Positions 42,051-49,963 of a DNA stretch of 64,000 bases are shown in pieces. The translations under genes and the position numbers were made by a program. Under the pieces are notes generated by a model. It ran no database searches, was not told the origin of the DNA, and saw nothing but the letters and a program-made list of their open reading frames with translations. Position 1 is the stretch's first letter; each line of letters starts with the position of its first letter. Source of the stretch: Actinomycetota bacterium (GTDB lineage: Bacteria > Actinomycetota > Actinomycetes > Nanopelagicales > Nanopelagicaceae); contig JACMQL010000046.1 in the NCBI GenBank assembly GCA_014377015.1, positions 1 to 64,000 of the forward strand. Reading direction: 5' to 3'.

Positions 42051-42538
42051 CGCTTCCAGGCGCCGTTACGACCGCCATCCTTACTCTCCATTTGCACATG
42101 AGAAATCACCGCGTGGGGGTCGGAAGATTTCACCATATCAATGACGGTGAGTGCGGCAACACTCGCGGCTGTCAGGGCCTCCATCTCAACGCCGGTTCGA
42201 TCGGCAGTAGTTACGCAAGTATGTATTGCAACGCCATCATCTTCGATCTCAAGAGCAACTTGAACAGAATGAATTGCAATCGGATGACACAGCGGAATGA
42301 GTTCTGAGGTTTTTTTTGCACCCATAATCGCGGCGATTCGTGCGGTTGCAAGCACGTCCCCTTTGGGAATGGATCTATCCCGCATGGCCGCAATTACTTG
42401 CGATGAAAGCAAAACTTTCGCAGATGCTGTGGCCACGCGCACTGATATGTCTCGCTCGCTCACATCCACCATGCGGGCTTGACCCGATTCATCTATATGG
42501 GTGAGGGAAACTTCTGGAATTGCATCCGATGTACTCAT
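42047..42538 (-). CDS. moaC: Cyclic pyranopterin monophosphate synthase MoaC
   Basis: MoaC converts the MoaA product to cyclic pyranopterin monophosphate. The 163-aa protein has MVDVSERDISVRVATA, KGDVLATARIAAIMGAKKT, IPLCHPIAIHSVQV, VTTADRTGVEMEALTAAS and the catalytic MVKSSDPH segment. The start at 42538 (MSTSDA) is preferred over 42547. It overlaps the mog gene by four bases and lies 24 nt after moeA. Confidence 0.95.
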   Translation of the reverse strand: MSTSDAIPEVSLTHIDESGQARMVDVSERDISVRVATASAKVLLSSQVIAAMRDRSIPKGDVLATARIAAIMGAKKTSELIPLCHPIAIHSVQVALEIEDDGVAIHTCVTTADRTGVEMEALTAASVAALTVIDMVKSSDPHAVISHVQMESKDGGRNGAWKR

Positions 42539-42562
42539 AATTCGCAATCGTATACGTGAATA

Positions 42563-43738
42563 TCAGGGCAATGGGAGCCATCGAACGAGGGAACCAGCCG
42601 GAGTTATCCCGCTTGGTGCGACCGCGAAGCCCTGCGAGTTTGCTAATCCTCGCAACATGGCTGAGCCCAAATATTCTCCTGACACGAATTCTCCATCATG
42701 GAGGTTGCCGAGCACGAGGCGGTTGAAGTTTTCCGGAGCGCTCAATTCAGACTTTGTTTTGACGGCAGATAATTCGTGAAATTCCTTACCGAGCATAATT
42801 TCGATAAGTGGCAAGCCGAGAGTGAGGAGCCCGACGATCGCTGACTGAGGATTGCCAGGAAGCCCTAAGAGCGGCAGTGGTCGCTCGGGATTGAAAGGTA
42901 GTTGTGCCAGAAGCATCGGATGTCCTGGTCTCGAACGAACTCGATCGACGACAAATGTGGCGGAAAGATCGGAGAGCGCCGCATGAATATGATCGCGTGG
43001 TCCATCAGCGGTTCCGCCGGTCGTAATGATGAGATCACATTTAGTTGCGACTTCGCCTATCGCCGCAATCACTTCTGACAATTCATCGGCAACATAATCT
43101 TGGCAAACGACTTCAGCTCCCATACGAGTTAACCACGCTGGTAGTTGCGGACCAAGCGCATCGCGGACTCGTCCGCTGTGTGGCAGACCCGAGAGAAGGA
43201 GTTCATCACCAAGCAGTAGCAGGGCAATTCTCGGTTTCGTTCGTACAACTACATCATCGTGACCTGCTGCAGATAGGAAGCCGATGATTCCGGGAGTGAT
43301 GCTCGTTCCATCGGCTACGAGAAGATCTCCCAACGTGCATTCCGCTCCTGCCGGGCGGATATGCGCACCGGGTTTTGGGGAAGCATGGACGAAATCATTG
43401 ACGACGGTCGCACTCTCCCATTCGATGACGGTGTCTACGCCATTGGGGATCACTGCTCCGGTGGCAATTCGCATTGCCTCTCCAGGCAAAACGATTGTCG
43501 AGGATGGCTCACCTGCTTTGATCTCGCCAACAATTTTCCACGGACCAGCATCGCAAAGCGCAAATCCGTCCATTGCGGAGGTGGTGTACGTAGGTAAATC
43601 ACAGAGCGCGAACAGGTCTTCTGCGGTAGTTCTGCCGACGCTCTCATCGAGGGCAACTTTCTCAGTGCTAAGTGCCGAACTTATAGTTGCGGCATTTTCG
43701 CGCGCTTGGTCCCAAGTTAGTTCGCGCGCTTGGTTCAT
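42563..43738 (-). CDS. moeA: Molybdopterin molybdenumtransferase MoeA
   Basis: MoeA inserts molybdate into adenylylated molybdopterin. The 391-aa protein has the family parts in order: DLPTYTTSAMDGFALCD, GEAMRIATGAVIPNGVDTVI, GDELLLSGLPHSGRVRDALG, TTGGTADGPRDHIH and LGLPGNPQSAIVGL. It follows the DUF6457-like gene with a four-base overlap. Confidence 0.93.
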   Translation of the reverse strand: MNQARELTWDQARENAATISSALSTEKVALDESVGRTTAEDLFALCDLPTYTTSAMDGFALCDAGPWKIVGEIKAGEPSSTIVLPGEAMRIATGAVIPNGVDTVIEWESATVVNDFVHASPKPGAHIRPAGAECTLGDLLVADGTSITPGIIGFLSAAGHDDVVVRTKPRIALLLLGDELLLSGLPHSGRVRDALGPQLPAWLTRMGAEVVCQDYVADELSEVIAAIGEVATKCDLIITTGGTADGPRDHIHAALSDLSATFVVDRVRSRPGHPMLLAQLPFNPERPLPLLGLPGNPQSAIVGLLTLGLPLIEIMLGKEFHELSAVKTKSELSAPENFNRLVLGNLHDGEFVSGEYLGSAMLRGLANSQGFAVAPSGITPAGSLVRWLPLP

Positions 43739-43959
43739 TCGCTCTTTGGCCAGGCTTTTGCCAGGGCTGCGATCTTGTCACAAGCTTCGTGGAGATCGTG
43801 GCCATTCGCGACTGCAATACCAAGTAAATATGTTGTAACAGGGGCGGCTGGCCTTTCAACTGCATGTGCCGCATCTCTAGCCACATCAAGAATTGAATCT
43901 ACATCGATGGTGACGTTAAGTCCCAATTCTTTTTGTATCGAATCTACCCAAGATTTCAT
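43735..43959 (-). CDS. Small DUF6457-like protein beside MobA
   Basis: The 74-aa protein is all-helical in appearance: MKSWVDSIQKELGLNVTIDV, DSILDVARDAAHAVERPAAP, VTTYLLGIAVANG, then CDKIAALAKAW. I believe it matches DUF6457, a small actinobacterial domain often next to, or fused with, MobA, but I cannot confirm this without a search. Its biochemical role is unknown. It overlaps mobA and moeA by four bases each, so it is translated with the cofactor enzymes. Confidence 0.65.
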   Translation of the reverse strand: MKSWVDSIQKELGLNVTIDVDSILDVARDAAHAVERPAAPVTTYLLGIAVANGHDLHEACDKIAALAKAWPKSE

Positions 43960-44546
43960 TCTTCCTCAGTCTCTTCCCTCTTTAGGTTGTAAGTTTCTAA
44001 AACTTTCTCAAGATCTGCTTGAGTGTCGATGTCCACGAGTTTACTCGTCACAGTTGGATCAACAATCAATGTCTCGGAATCTAACTCACCCAGAAGAAGG
44101 TTCATGGATTTGTTGGAGACATCTCCGATTTCGATAATCGCGCGCCGAAGGGCGGAGGTTTGGTAGATAGCGCATAATGGCTGGACTCGACCAGCCGAAT
44201 CCGCTGGTATTAACGCATCTCTATCGACGGAACGAGATAGCAGGAGGGGCACAATTTCTCCCGCGTATGGCATGTCAATTGCAAGAATTACGACCAAGTC
44301 AGATGTGATCTTCTCTAATCCGGCTGCGATAGCCGCGACTGGGCCACCACCTTTGGGATCTTCCTGCGTAAAAGCGATAGATCGGGTGCCATGTTTAAAA
44401 GAGGGGCCGACTATAACCACTTCCCCTGCCGGCAGAGATTCCAAGGTGCGATCCATCAGCGTATGACCTGCAAAAACTATTTGTGATTTGTCAGAACCAA
44501 ATCGTGAACTTCGTCCGCCAGTCAAGATCATGAATGAGGTTGTCAT
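43956..44546 (-). CDS. mobA: Molybdenum cofactor guanylyltransferase MobA
   Basis: MobA attaches GMP to the molybdenum cofactor to make the MGD form that formate dehydrogenase needs. The 196-aa protein has the nucleotidyltransferase start ILTGGRSSRFGSDKS, GGGPVAAIAAGL, VILAIDMPYAGE and QPLCAIYQTSALR. The start is set at the ATG at 44546 because the motif must be N-terminal; the open frame extends upstream into the FMN-protein gene. The Shine-Dalgarno is weak. Confidence 0.9.
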   Translation of the reverse strand: MTTSFMILTGGRSSRFGSDKSQIVFAGHTLMDRTLESLPAGEVVIVGPSFKHGTRSIAFTQEDPKGGGPVAAIAAGLEKITSDLVVILAIDMPYAGEIVPLLLSRSVDRDALIPADSAGRVQPLCAIYQTSALRRAIIEIGDVSNKSMNLLLGELDSETLIVDPTVTSKLVDIDTQADLEKVLETYNLKREETEEE

Positions 44547-44568
44547 TGCGGGTTGATTCTGGGCGGCA

Positions 44569-45216
44569 TCAAATTCGATTGATGGGCCAGCGGGATATGT
44601 ATGCAGGTACTTCGGCATTCGAGGCGAGTCCACTAACTGGGTTGGCCTTGCCATACTGACTCGAGATGGGAAGCACGCCAACCCATAAACTCGACGCCGC
44701 CAGGTCCGATGATAGATCTGGGATCCCAGCTGAAACTTTGACGCTGATTTCATCAAGCGGGAAGGCTAAAACGCTCGTGGCCAGCAACTCTTTTGGCGAC
44801 GATTCGCGAAGTTCTTGGCGTCGCTCGGGGAATAAGTGGTCCGTTAGCGCATTCAACGCGAGAGCCTTTTTGTCACCTTCAATGACACGCGCCGAACCAA
44901 ATGCCATGAGGGATTGATAGTGCATAGACGAGTCGAAAGCGGACGCGGCGAGTACCAGAGCCTGAATGTTGGTGATGCTCACGCAAGCGGGTGCTCCGCT
45001 CGCGAGAACTTTGAATAGTCGCGAGGCGGTTGATCCGTGTAACAGGAGTTCATTCTCGTAAGGTGCGCATGCTACGGGGATGCAGAAAGGTTGATCCTGA
45101 ACGACGATGGCGACGTGAGCCAAGATCGCTCGGCTGATAATTTCCTTGACAATAAGTGGATCGCTCGTCTGTTTGTGCGGCGACCGATGCAAGTGAGTGA
45201 GATTTTTTTCGGTCAT
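44569..45216 (-). CDS. FMN-binding pyridoxamine 5'-phosphate oxidase-like protein
   Basis: The 215-aa protein has the split-barrel flavin fold of the PNPOx-like/NimA group: IVKEIISRAILAHVAIV, PFCIPVACAPYENELLLHGS, a loop with ASRLFKVLASG and the SSMHYQSLMAFGSARVIEG segment. Such proteins bind FMN, haem or F420; the reaction is not known here. It overlaps the aminotransferase by one base (TAATG) and is followed by mobA, so it lies in the middle of the joint polyamine-cofactor operon. It may act in nitro-compound or B6 chemistry; neither can be shown. Confidence 0.75.
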   Translation of the reverse strand: MTEKNLTHLHRSPHKQTSDPLIVKEIISRAILAHVAIVVQDQPFCIPVACAPYENELLLHGSTASRLFKVLASGAPACVSITNIQALVLAASAFDSSMHYQSLMAFGSARVIEGDKKALALNALTDHLFPERRQELRESSPKELLATSVLAFPLDEISVKVSAGIPDLSSDLAASSLWVGVLPISSQYGKANPVSGLASNAEVPAYISRWPINRI

Positions 45217-46634
45217 TACAAGATGATAGACGCGGCTTCGGTGAGGACCTTGCGCAATATGGATTCAATCTCATCAAATTCTTTTTGACCACAAAAAAGT
45301 GGCGGCGCCAGTTGAATAACTGGGTCTCCTCGATCGTCAGCGCGGCAGTACAGGCCGTTATCAAATAACGCCTTGGATAGAAATCCGCGCAACAGCTTTT
45401 CGCTCTCCTCGCTAGAGAAAGTTTCGCGTGTTGCTTTGTCCTTCACCATCTCGATGCCATAAAAGTACCCGGCTCCGCGAATGTCTCCGACGATGGGCAG
45501 GTCGTATAACTTTTCAAGGGTTGCCAGGAATGCGCCCTCGCTTGCGCGGACGTTCTCGTTGATCTTTTCCTTTTCGAAAAGATCTAAATTGGCTAACGCC
45601 ACCGCAGCTCCGGCGGGATGTCCGCCAAAGGTGAATCCGTGCAAGAAAGTGTTTGTTCCTTTACGGAAAGGCTCATAGAGCCTTTCATTAGCGATCATGG
45701 CTCCCATAGGGAAGTAGCCCGATGTCATTCCTTTTCCGCAGGTGATGATGTCTGGTACTACGCCGTAACGTGATGATGCAAAGTAATCGCCGATGCGTCC
45801 AAAAGCATTTATGGTTTCATCGCAGACCATGATGACGTCATATTGATCGCAGATTTCGCGTACTCGTTGTAAATAGCCGGGAGGAGGCGGGAAGCAGCCG
45901 CCGGAGTTTTGGACTGGTTCGAGAAATACTGCGGCGACCGAATCAGGTCCTTCGAAAATAATGGCTTCTTCAATTCTGTTGGCAGCCCATTGCCCAAATT
46001 CTTCGAATGAGTCTCTGTGATTGAGCGGTGCTCGATAGAAGTTAGTGTTAGGAACTTTATGATGTCCTGCAATGAGGGGTTCGAAGAATTGCTTAGCAGC
46101 AGGAATTCCAGTGATTGATAAAGCACCTTGAGTAGTGCCGTGGTAGGCAACATGGCGACTGATGATTTTGTGCTTCATCGGCTTGCCAGTGAGTTTGAAA
46201 TATTGCTTGATCAATTTCGCAGCAGTCTCGATTGCCTCTCCACCGGACGCGCTAAAAAATACATGGTTGAGGTCTCCAGGAGTGAGATCGGTCAACCTTT
46301 CAGCAAGTTCGATCGCTCGCGGATGGGCATACGACCAAATTGGGAAGTAGGCGATTTCCTTGATTTGGTTCGCGTATGCATCAGCTAATTCTTGGCGACC
46401 ATGCCCCAGTTGCACGGTGAAGAGTGAAGAAATGCCGTCGAAATATCGCTTCCCGCGATCGTCGTAAATGTACGCTCCCTCACCTTTCACAATGATTGGG
46501 ATCGATCCGCCATCTTCATAAGCGCCCATGCGTGAGAAGTGCATCCAAAGATGCTCCTTGGCGCGATTAGACCAATTAGATTCAAGGTCTGAATCGAAGA
46601 ATTGAACATTGTCGAATGTGCTAGTCGTTGCCAT
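45216..46634 (-). CDS. Class III aminotransferase, putrescine-type
   Basis: The 472-aa PLP enzyme has FDGISSLFTVQLGHGR, FFSASGGEAIETAAKLIKQY, SRHVAYHGTTQGALSITG, EPVQNSGGCFPPPPGYLQ, MVCDETINAFGRIGDYF and the PLP lysine in ITCGKGMTSGYFPMGA. These are those of putrescine/omega-amino acid:pyruvate transaminases such as SpuC. It probably transfers the amino group of putrescine or cadaverine to pyruvate, giving an aminoaldehyde for the divergent dehydrogenase. The start lies 3 nt after the Lrp-type gene. Confidence 0.87.
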   Translation of the reverse strand: MATTSTFDNVQFFDSDLESNWSNRAKEHLWMHFSRMGAYEDGGSIPIIVKGEGAYIYDDRGKRYFDGISSLFTVQLGHGRQELADAYANQIKEIAYFPIWSYAHPRAIELAERLTDLTPGDLNHVFFSASGGEAIETAAKLIKQYFKLTGKPMKHKIISRHVAYHGTTQGALSITGIPAAKQFFEPLIAGHHKVPNTNFYRAPLNHRDSFEEFGQWAANRIEEAIIFEGPDSVAAVFLEPVQNSGGCFPPPPGYLQRVREICDQYDVIMVCDETINAFGRIGDYFASSRYGVVPDIITCGKGMTSGYFPMGAMIANERLYEPFRKGTNTFLHGFTFGGHPAGAAVALANLDLFEKEKINENVRASEGAFLATLEKLYDLPIVGDIRGAGYFYGIEMVKDKATRETFSSEESEKLLRGFLSKALFDNGLYCRADDRGDPVIQLAPPLFCGQKEFDEIESILRKVLTEAASIIL

Positions 46635-46637
46635 TTT

Positions 46638-47096
46638 TTAAGTTCCCCAGTTGTAAAGCTGCTTGCGCAACTTCAGATAGATGAAGCTCTCCGTACTGCG
46701 TACCTGCGGTATTGCCCTAATGCGTTGTAAAAGTTCGAGTAAGTGCTCATCGTCATTGCAGATGACTTCCGCCATTACGTCAAAGCCGCCCGAAGTCACG
46801 AGGACATAATCAACTTCCTTGTAGTGCGAAAGTTGATCCGCAACGGCTGTCAGGTCGCCTTCAACTTTGATGCCAACCATTGCCATCCGGTATGAACCCA
46901 CAGTGAGGGGGTCGGTCACGGCCACGACTTGCATGACTCCAGATTCAATGAGTTTGGCAATACGCTGCCGCACGGCCGCCTCAGAGAGCCCGATCGCAGC
47001 GCCGATGGCGGCATAGGGCTTACGCCCGTCGATTTGGAGCTGTTCGATAATCGCTCTCGAGGTGTCGTCGAGAACTGGTCGAGCCTTGGTAGTCAT
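46638..47096 (-). CDS. Lrp/AsnC-family regulator
   Basis: The 152-aa protein has the winged helix-turn-helix (DDTSRAIIEQLQIDGRKPYA, then IGLSEAAVRQRIAKLIESGVMQ) and the RAM ligand-sensing domain (AMVGIKVEGDL, YVLVTSGGFDVMAEVICND). ATG 47096 has GAGAGGG upstream; the longer frame from 47144 is unlikely. It heads a ten-gene minus-strand operon and faces the aldehyde dehydrogenase across 218 nt. Three phased repeats lie in this gap. Its effector is probably a polyamine-related amine or amino acid. Confidence 0.88.
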   Translation of the reverse strand: MTTKARPVLDDTSRAIIEQLQIDGRKPYAAIGAAIGLSEAAVRQRIAKLIESGVMQVVAVTDPLTVGSYRMAMVGIKVEGDLTAVADQLSHYKEVDYVLVTSGGFDVMAEVICNDDEHLLELLQRIRAIPQVRSTESFIYLKLRKQLYNWGT

Positions 47097-47108
47097 GCCA
47101 TACCCTCT

Positions 47109-47193
47109 CGCACTTTCAAGGCAAAAGCAAAGGAATCCGCACATTTTGAGGCATTTTACGACGATATCCGCACATTTCTTGGCAAAAAACGTC
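47109..47193. promoter_or_regulatory. Three phased direct repeats between the Lrp gene and the dehydrogenase
   Basis: CGCACTTTCAAGGCAAAAG (from 47109), CGCACATTTTGAGGCATTTT (from 47138) and CGCACATTTCTTGGCAAAAA (from 47169) are imperfect copies of one pattern. Their spacings of 29 and 31 nt are close to three helical turns, so all face the same side of the DNA. Lrp-type octamers bind such phased sites. ATCCGCACATTT is repeated exactly at 47135 and 47166. The site could control both divergent operons. Confidence 0.5.
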
Positions 47194-47314
47194 CAAATCC
47201 GTAGTCGACTCTATGAAAGGGTGCCTACTGAGCGTAACCTCGGGCGGGGCAAAAGTAGTTGCGCCAACATATAAGAATTATTAGGAACAATTAGTAACAG
47301 AGGGAGTGGTAAAA

Positions 47315-48742
47315 ATGCAGATGTTCTCCAATCTCATCAACGGTAAAGAAGTGGCGTCCACCTCAGGAGAGATCTCAGAAATCGTTGATCCATCCACAGG
47401 TGAGGTCTACGCACATGCTCCAAAATCTGATGCCGCTGATGTCGATAGGGCCGTTACCGCCGCCAGTCGGGCATTCGCAGGTTGGCGGGATTCCACTCCA
47501 AGTGAGCGCCAACGTGCACTTTTGAAAATTGCTGATGCACTGGAGACCCGCGCAGAGGAAATTATCGCAATCGAAAGTCGCAACACAGGTAAGCCGATAG
47601 CAGTGACGCGATCTGAGGAAGTTCCGCCCATGATTGATCAAATCAGATTCTTTGCGGGGGCGGCGCGCAATCTCGAAGGCAAATCAGCCGGTGAATACAT
47701 GCGAGGTATGACCTCATTTATTCGTCGCGAGCCCATCGGGGTCTGCGCACAAGTTACGCCGTGGAATTACCCAATGATGATGGCAGTGTGGAAGTGGGCA
47801 CCTGCAATTGCTGCTGGTAACACAGTTGTTCTGAAGCCAAGTGACACCACTCCGGCAAGCACAGTGTTCATGGCAAAAGTAATGTCAGAGTTTCTCCCTG
47901 AAGGTGTCATCAATGTTGTGTGTGGTGAACGCGAAACGGGTCGCGCCTTAGTCGATCACCCCACACCAGCAATGGTCTCCATTACTGGTTCGGTGCGCGC
48001 CGGAATGGAAGTTGCCGCTTCAGCCGCCAAACAACTCAAGCGAGTTCACCTCGAGCTCGGTGGTAAGGCGCCAGTCGTTGTCTTCAACGACGCGGATCTC
48101 GAGGCAACCGCGGAGGGCATTGCGATCGCCGGCTTTTTCAATGCAGGACAAGATTGCACGGCAGCCACGCGAGTCTTGGTTCAATCGGGTGTCTACGATC
48201 AGATGGTCGCGCTGCTGGCGGATCAAGCACTCAACAAGATTGCAATTGGAATGCCTGACGAAGATGTCCTGCTGGGTCCAGTTAACAATGCCAACCAACT
48301 CGCGCGCGTCGCTGGTTTCTTCGACCGCACTCCGTCGCATGCGCGCGTCGTCGCTGGCGGAAGCGCTCTTAAGCAAGCTGGATTCTTCTTTCCTCCGACT
48401 GTGGTCGCTGACCTCAAACAAGACGATGAAATGATTCAAAGCGAAATATTTGGGCCTGTCATCACCATCCAGAAATTTGAGACGGAGGAAGATGCGATTG
48501 CGCTCGCAAACGGCGTCGAATATGGCCTGGCCTCAAGCGTGTGGACCAAGGATCACGGTCGTGCGATGCGGATGGCAAAAGCCTTCGACTTTGGATGCGT
48601 CTGGATAAATACGCATATTCCTATCGTTGCCGAAATGCCTCACGGAGGCTTCAAACGTTCGGGGTACGGCAAAGATCTTTCGGCTTACGGATTTGAGGAT
48701 TACACGCGCATAAAGCACGTAATGACTAATCTAGGGGCATAG
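47315..48742 (+). CDS. Aldehyde dehydrogenase, aminobutyraldehyde type
   Basis: The 475-aa enzyme has the ALDH core: catalytic Asn in TPWNYP, Glu in HLELGGKAP and nucleophile Cys in AGQDCTAATR. Its MFSNLINGKEV start, WINTHIPIVAEMPHGGFKRSG end and length fit gamma-aminobutyraldehyde (PatD/PuuC-like) dehydrogenases, which make GABA from the transaminase product. ATG 47315 has AGGGAG 8 nt upstream. It opens the plus-strand operon with potDABC. Confidence 0.85.
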   Translation: MQMFSNLINGKEVASTSGEISEIVDPSTGEVYAHAPKSDAADVDRAVTAASRAFAGWRDSTPSERQRALLKIADALETRAEEIIAIESRNTGKPIAVTRSEEVPPMIDQIRFFAGAARNLEGKSAGEYMRGMTSFIRREPIGVCAQVTPWNYPMMMAVWKWAPAIAAGNTVVLKPSDTTPASTVFMAKVMSEFLPEGVINVVCGERETGRALVDHPTPAMVSITGSVRAGMEVAASAAKQLKRVHLELGGKAPVVVFNDADLEATAEGIAIAGFFNAGQDCTAATRVLVQSGVYDQMVALLADQALNKIAIGMPDEDVLLGPVNNANQLARVAGFFDRTPSHARVVAGGSALKQAGFFFPPTVVADLKQDDEMIQSEIFGPVITIQKFETEEDAIALANGVEYGLASSVWTKDHGRAMRMAKAFDFGCVWINTHIPIVAEMPHGGFKRSGYGKDLSAYGFEDYTRIKHVMTNLGA

Positions 48743-48784
48743 TATTTGCGCCAGAACTTCCGACCTCCGAAGGAGCACATAAGT

Positions 48785-49963
48785 ATGGGTACAGAGCGAC
48801 CACTGTCACCAGAAGCGCGTTCAATTCTTAACGCTGGCATATCTCGTCGCGGCATTCTCATTGGCGCAGGCGGTCTGGGTGCGGCGGGCTTGCTTGCGTC
48901 TTGCAGCAGCGGGGGCGGCGACACAGCGGGGGCAGAAAATATTGTGCGATGGGGCAACTGGCCGCTCTATCTAGATTTCGATGAAGCGACCAAGACCTAT
49001 CCGACCCTCGAGAAGTTTTCGAAACAGACAGGCATCAAGGCTAAGTATTTTGAGGATTACAACGACAACGACGAGTTCTTCGGAAAAGTTCAGGCGCAGT
49101 TGAAATTGGGCAAGGACATTGGATACGACGTTGTCACACCAACCGACTGGATGGCAGCGCGCTGGCTTCGATTGGGATACACCCAAAAGTTTGATCTAGC
49201 GAACATCCCAAACGCAGGAAATATTCTTGATTCACTTAAATCTCCTTCCTATGACCCAAATCGTGAGTCGACATTGACTTGGCAAGGAATCATGTCTGGC
49301 TTTGGTTGGAACACGGAAAAGAACCCCAAGGGAATCCATACTCTCGATGAACTTTTTGCACCACAGAACAAGGGCAAGATTGTTGTGCTCACCGAAATGC
49401 GCGACACCATCGGCGTCATTTTGTTGGCGCAAGGAGTGGACATTACAAAAGTGACGGAAGATCAATTCATGAATGCAGTTGATTTCATGGCAGGAAAAAT
49501 TGCGGATGGATGGATTCGCGGAGTAAAAGGCAATGAGTATGCCGAAGACTTAACCTCAGGTGATGCCACGGCAGTTATCGGTTGGTCCGGAGATATGTTC
49601 ATTCTTTCCAGTGAGAACGAAGGAAAATTTGACTTCGCAATTCCGGATTCAGGCGGAACTATTTCAGGCGATAATTTATTGATTCCATCAACTGCTTCAG
49701 CCATCGGCAAAGCTAATGGCGAGAAACTCATTAATTATTATTACGATCCAGCGGTGGCTGCTGAAGTTGCTGCTTATGTCAACTACGTATGCCCGGTAAA
49801 GGGCGCGCAAGCCGAGATGGAGAAGATCGCTCCTGAACTTGCCTCAAGTGAGTACATCTTCCCAACTGAAAAGACTGCCAGCCGACTACACGTATTCCGC
49901 TCGCTGACTCCAGCTGAGGAAACTACATGGGCAAAGGCGTTTCAGCAGGCACAAGGCAACTAG
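48785..49963 (+). CDS. potD: Polyamine ABC transporter, substrate-binding lipoprotein
   Basis: The 392-aa protein begins with a twin-arginine-like signal (SRRGILIGAGGLGAAGLLAS) ending in a lipobox (LASC), so it is a lipoprotein on the outer face of the membrane. The mature part has the PotD/PotF fold: IVRWGNWPLYLDFDE, YDVVTPTDWMAARWL, GIMSGFGWNTEKNPKGI and AVIGWSGDMFIL. It binds putrescine or spermidine. AAGGAG precedes the ATG at 48785, favoured over 48746. Confidence 0.88.
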   Translation: MGTERPLSPEARSILNAGISRRGILIGAGGLGAAGLLASCSSGGGDTAGAENIVRWGNWPLYLDFDEATKTYPTLEKFSKQTGIKAKYFEDYNDNDEFFGKVQAQLKLGKDIGYDVVTPTDWMAARWLRLGYTQKFDLANIPNAGNILDSLKSPSYDPNRESTLTWQGIMSGFGWNTEKNPKGIHTLDELFAPQNKGKIVVLTEMRDTIGVILLAQGVDITKVTEDQFMNAVDFMAGKIADGWIRGVKGNEYAEDLTSGDATAVIGWSGDMFILSSENEGKFDFAIPDSGGTISGDNLLIPSTASAIGKANGEKLINYYYDPAVAAEVAAYVNYVCPVKGAQAEMEKIAPELASSEYIFPTEKTASRLHVFRSLTPAEETTWAKAFQQAQGN

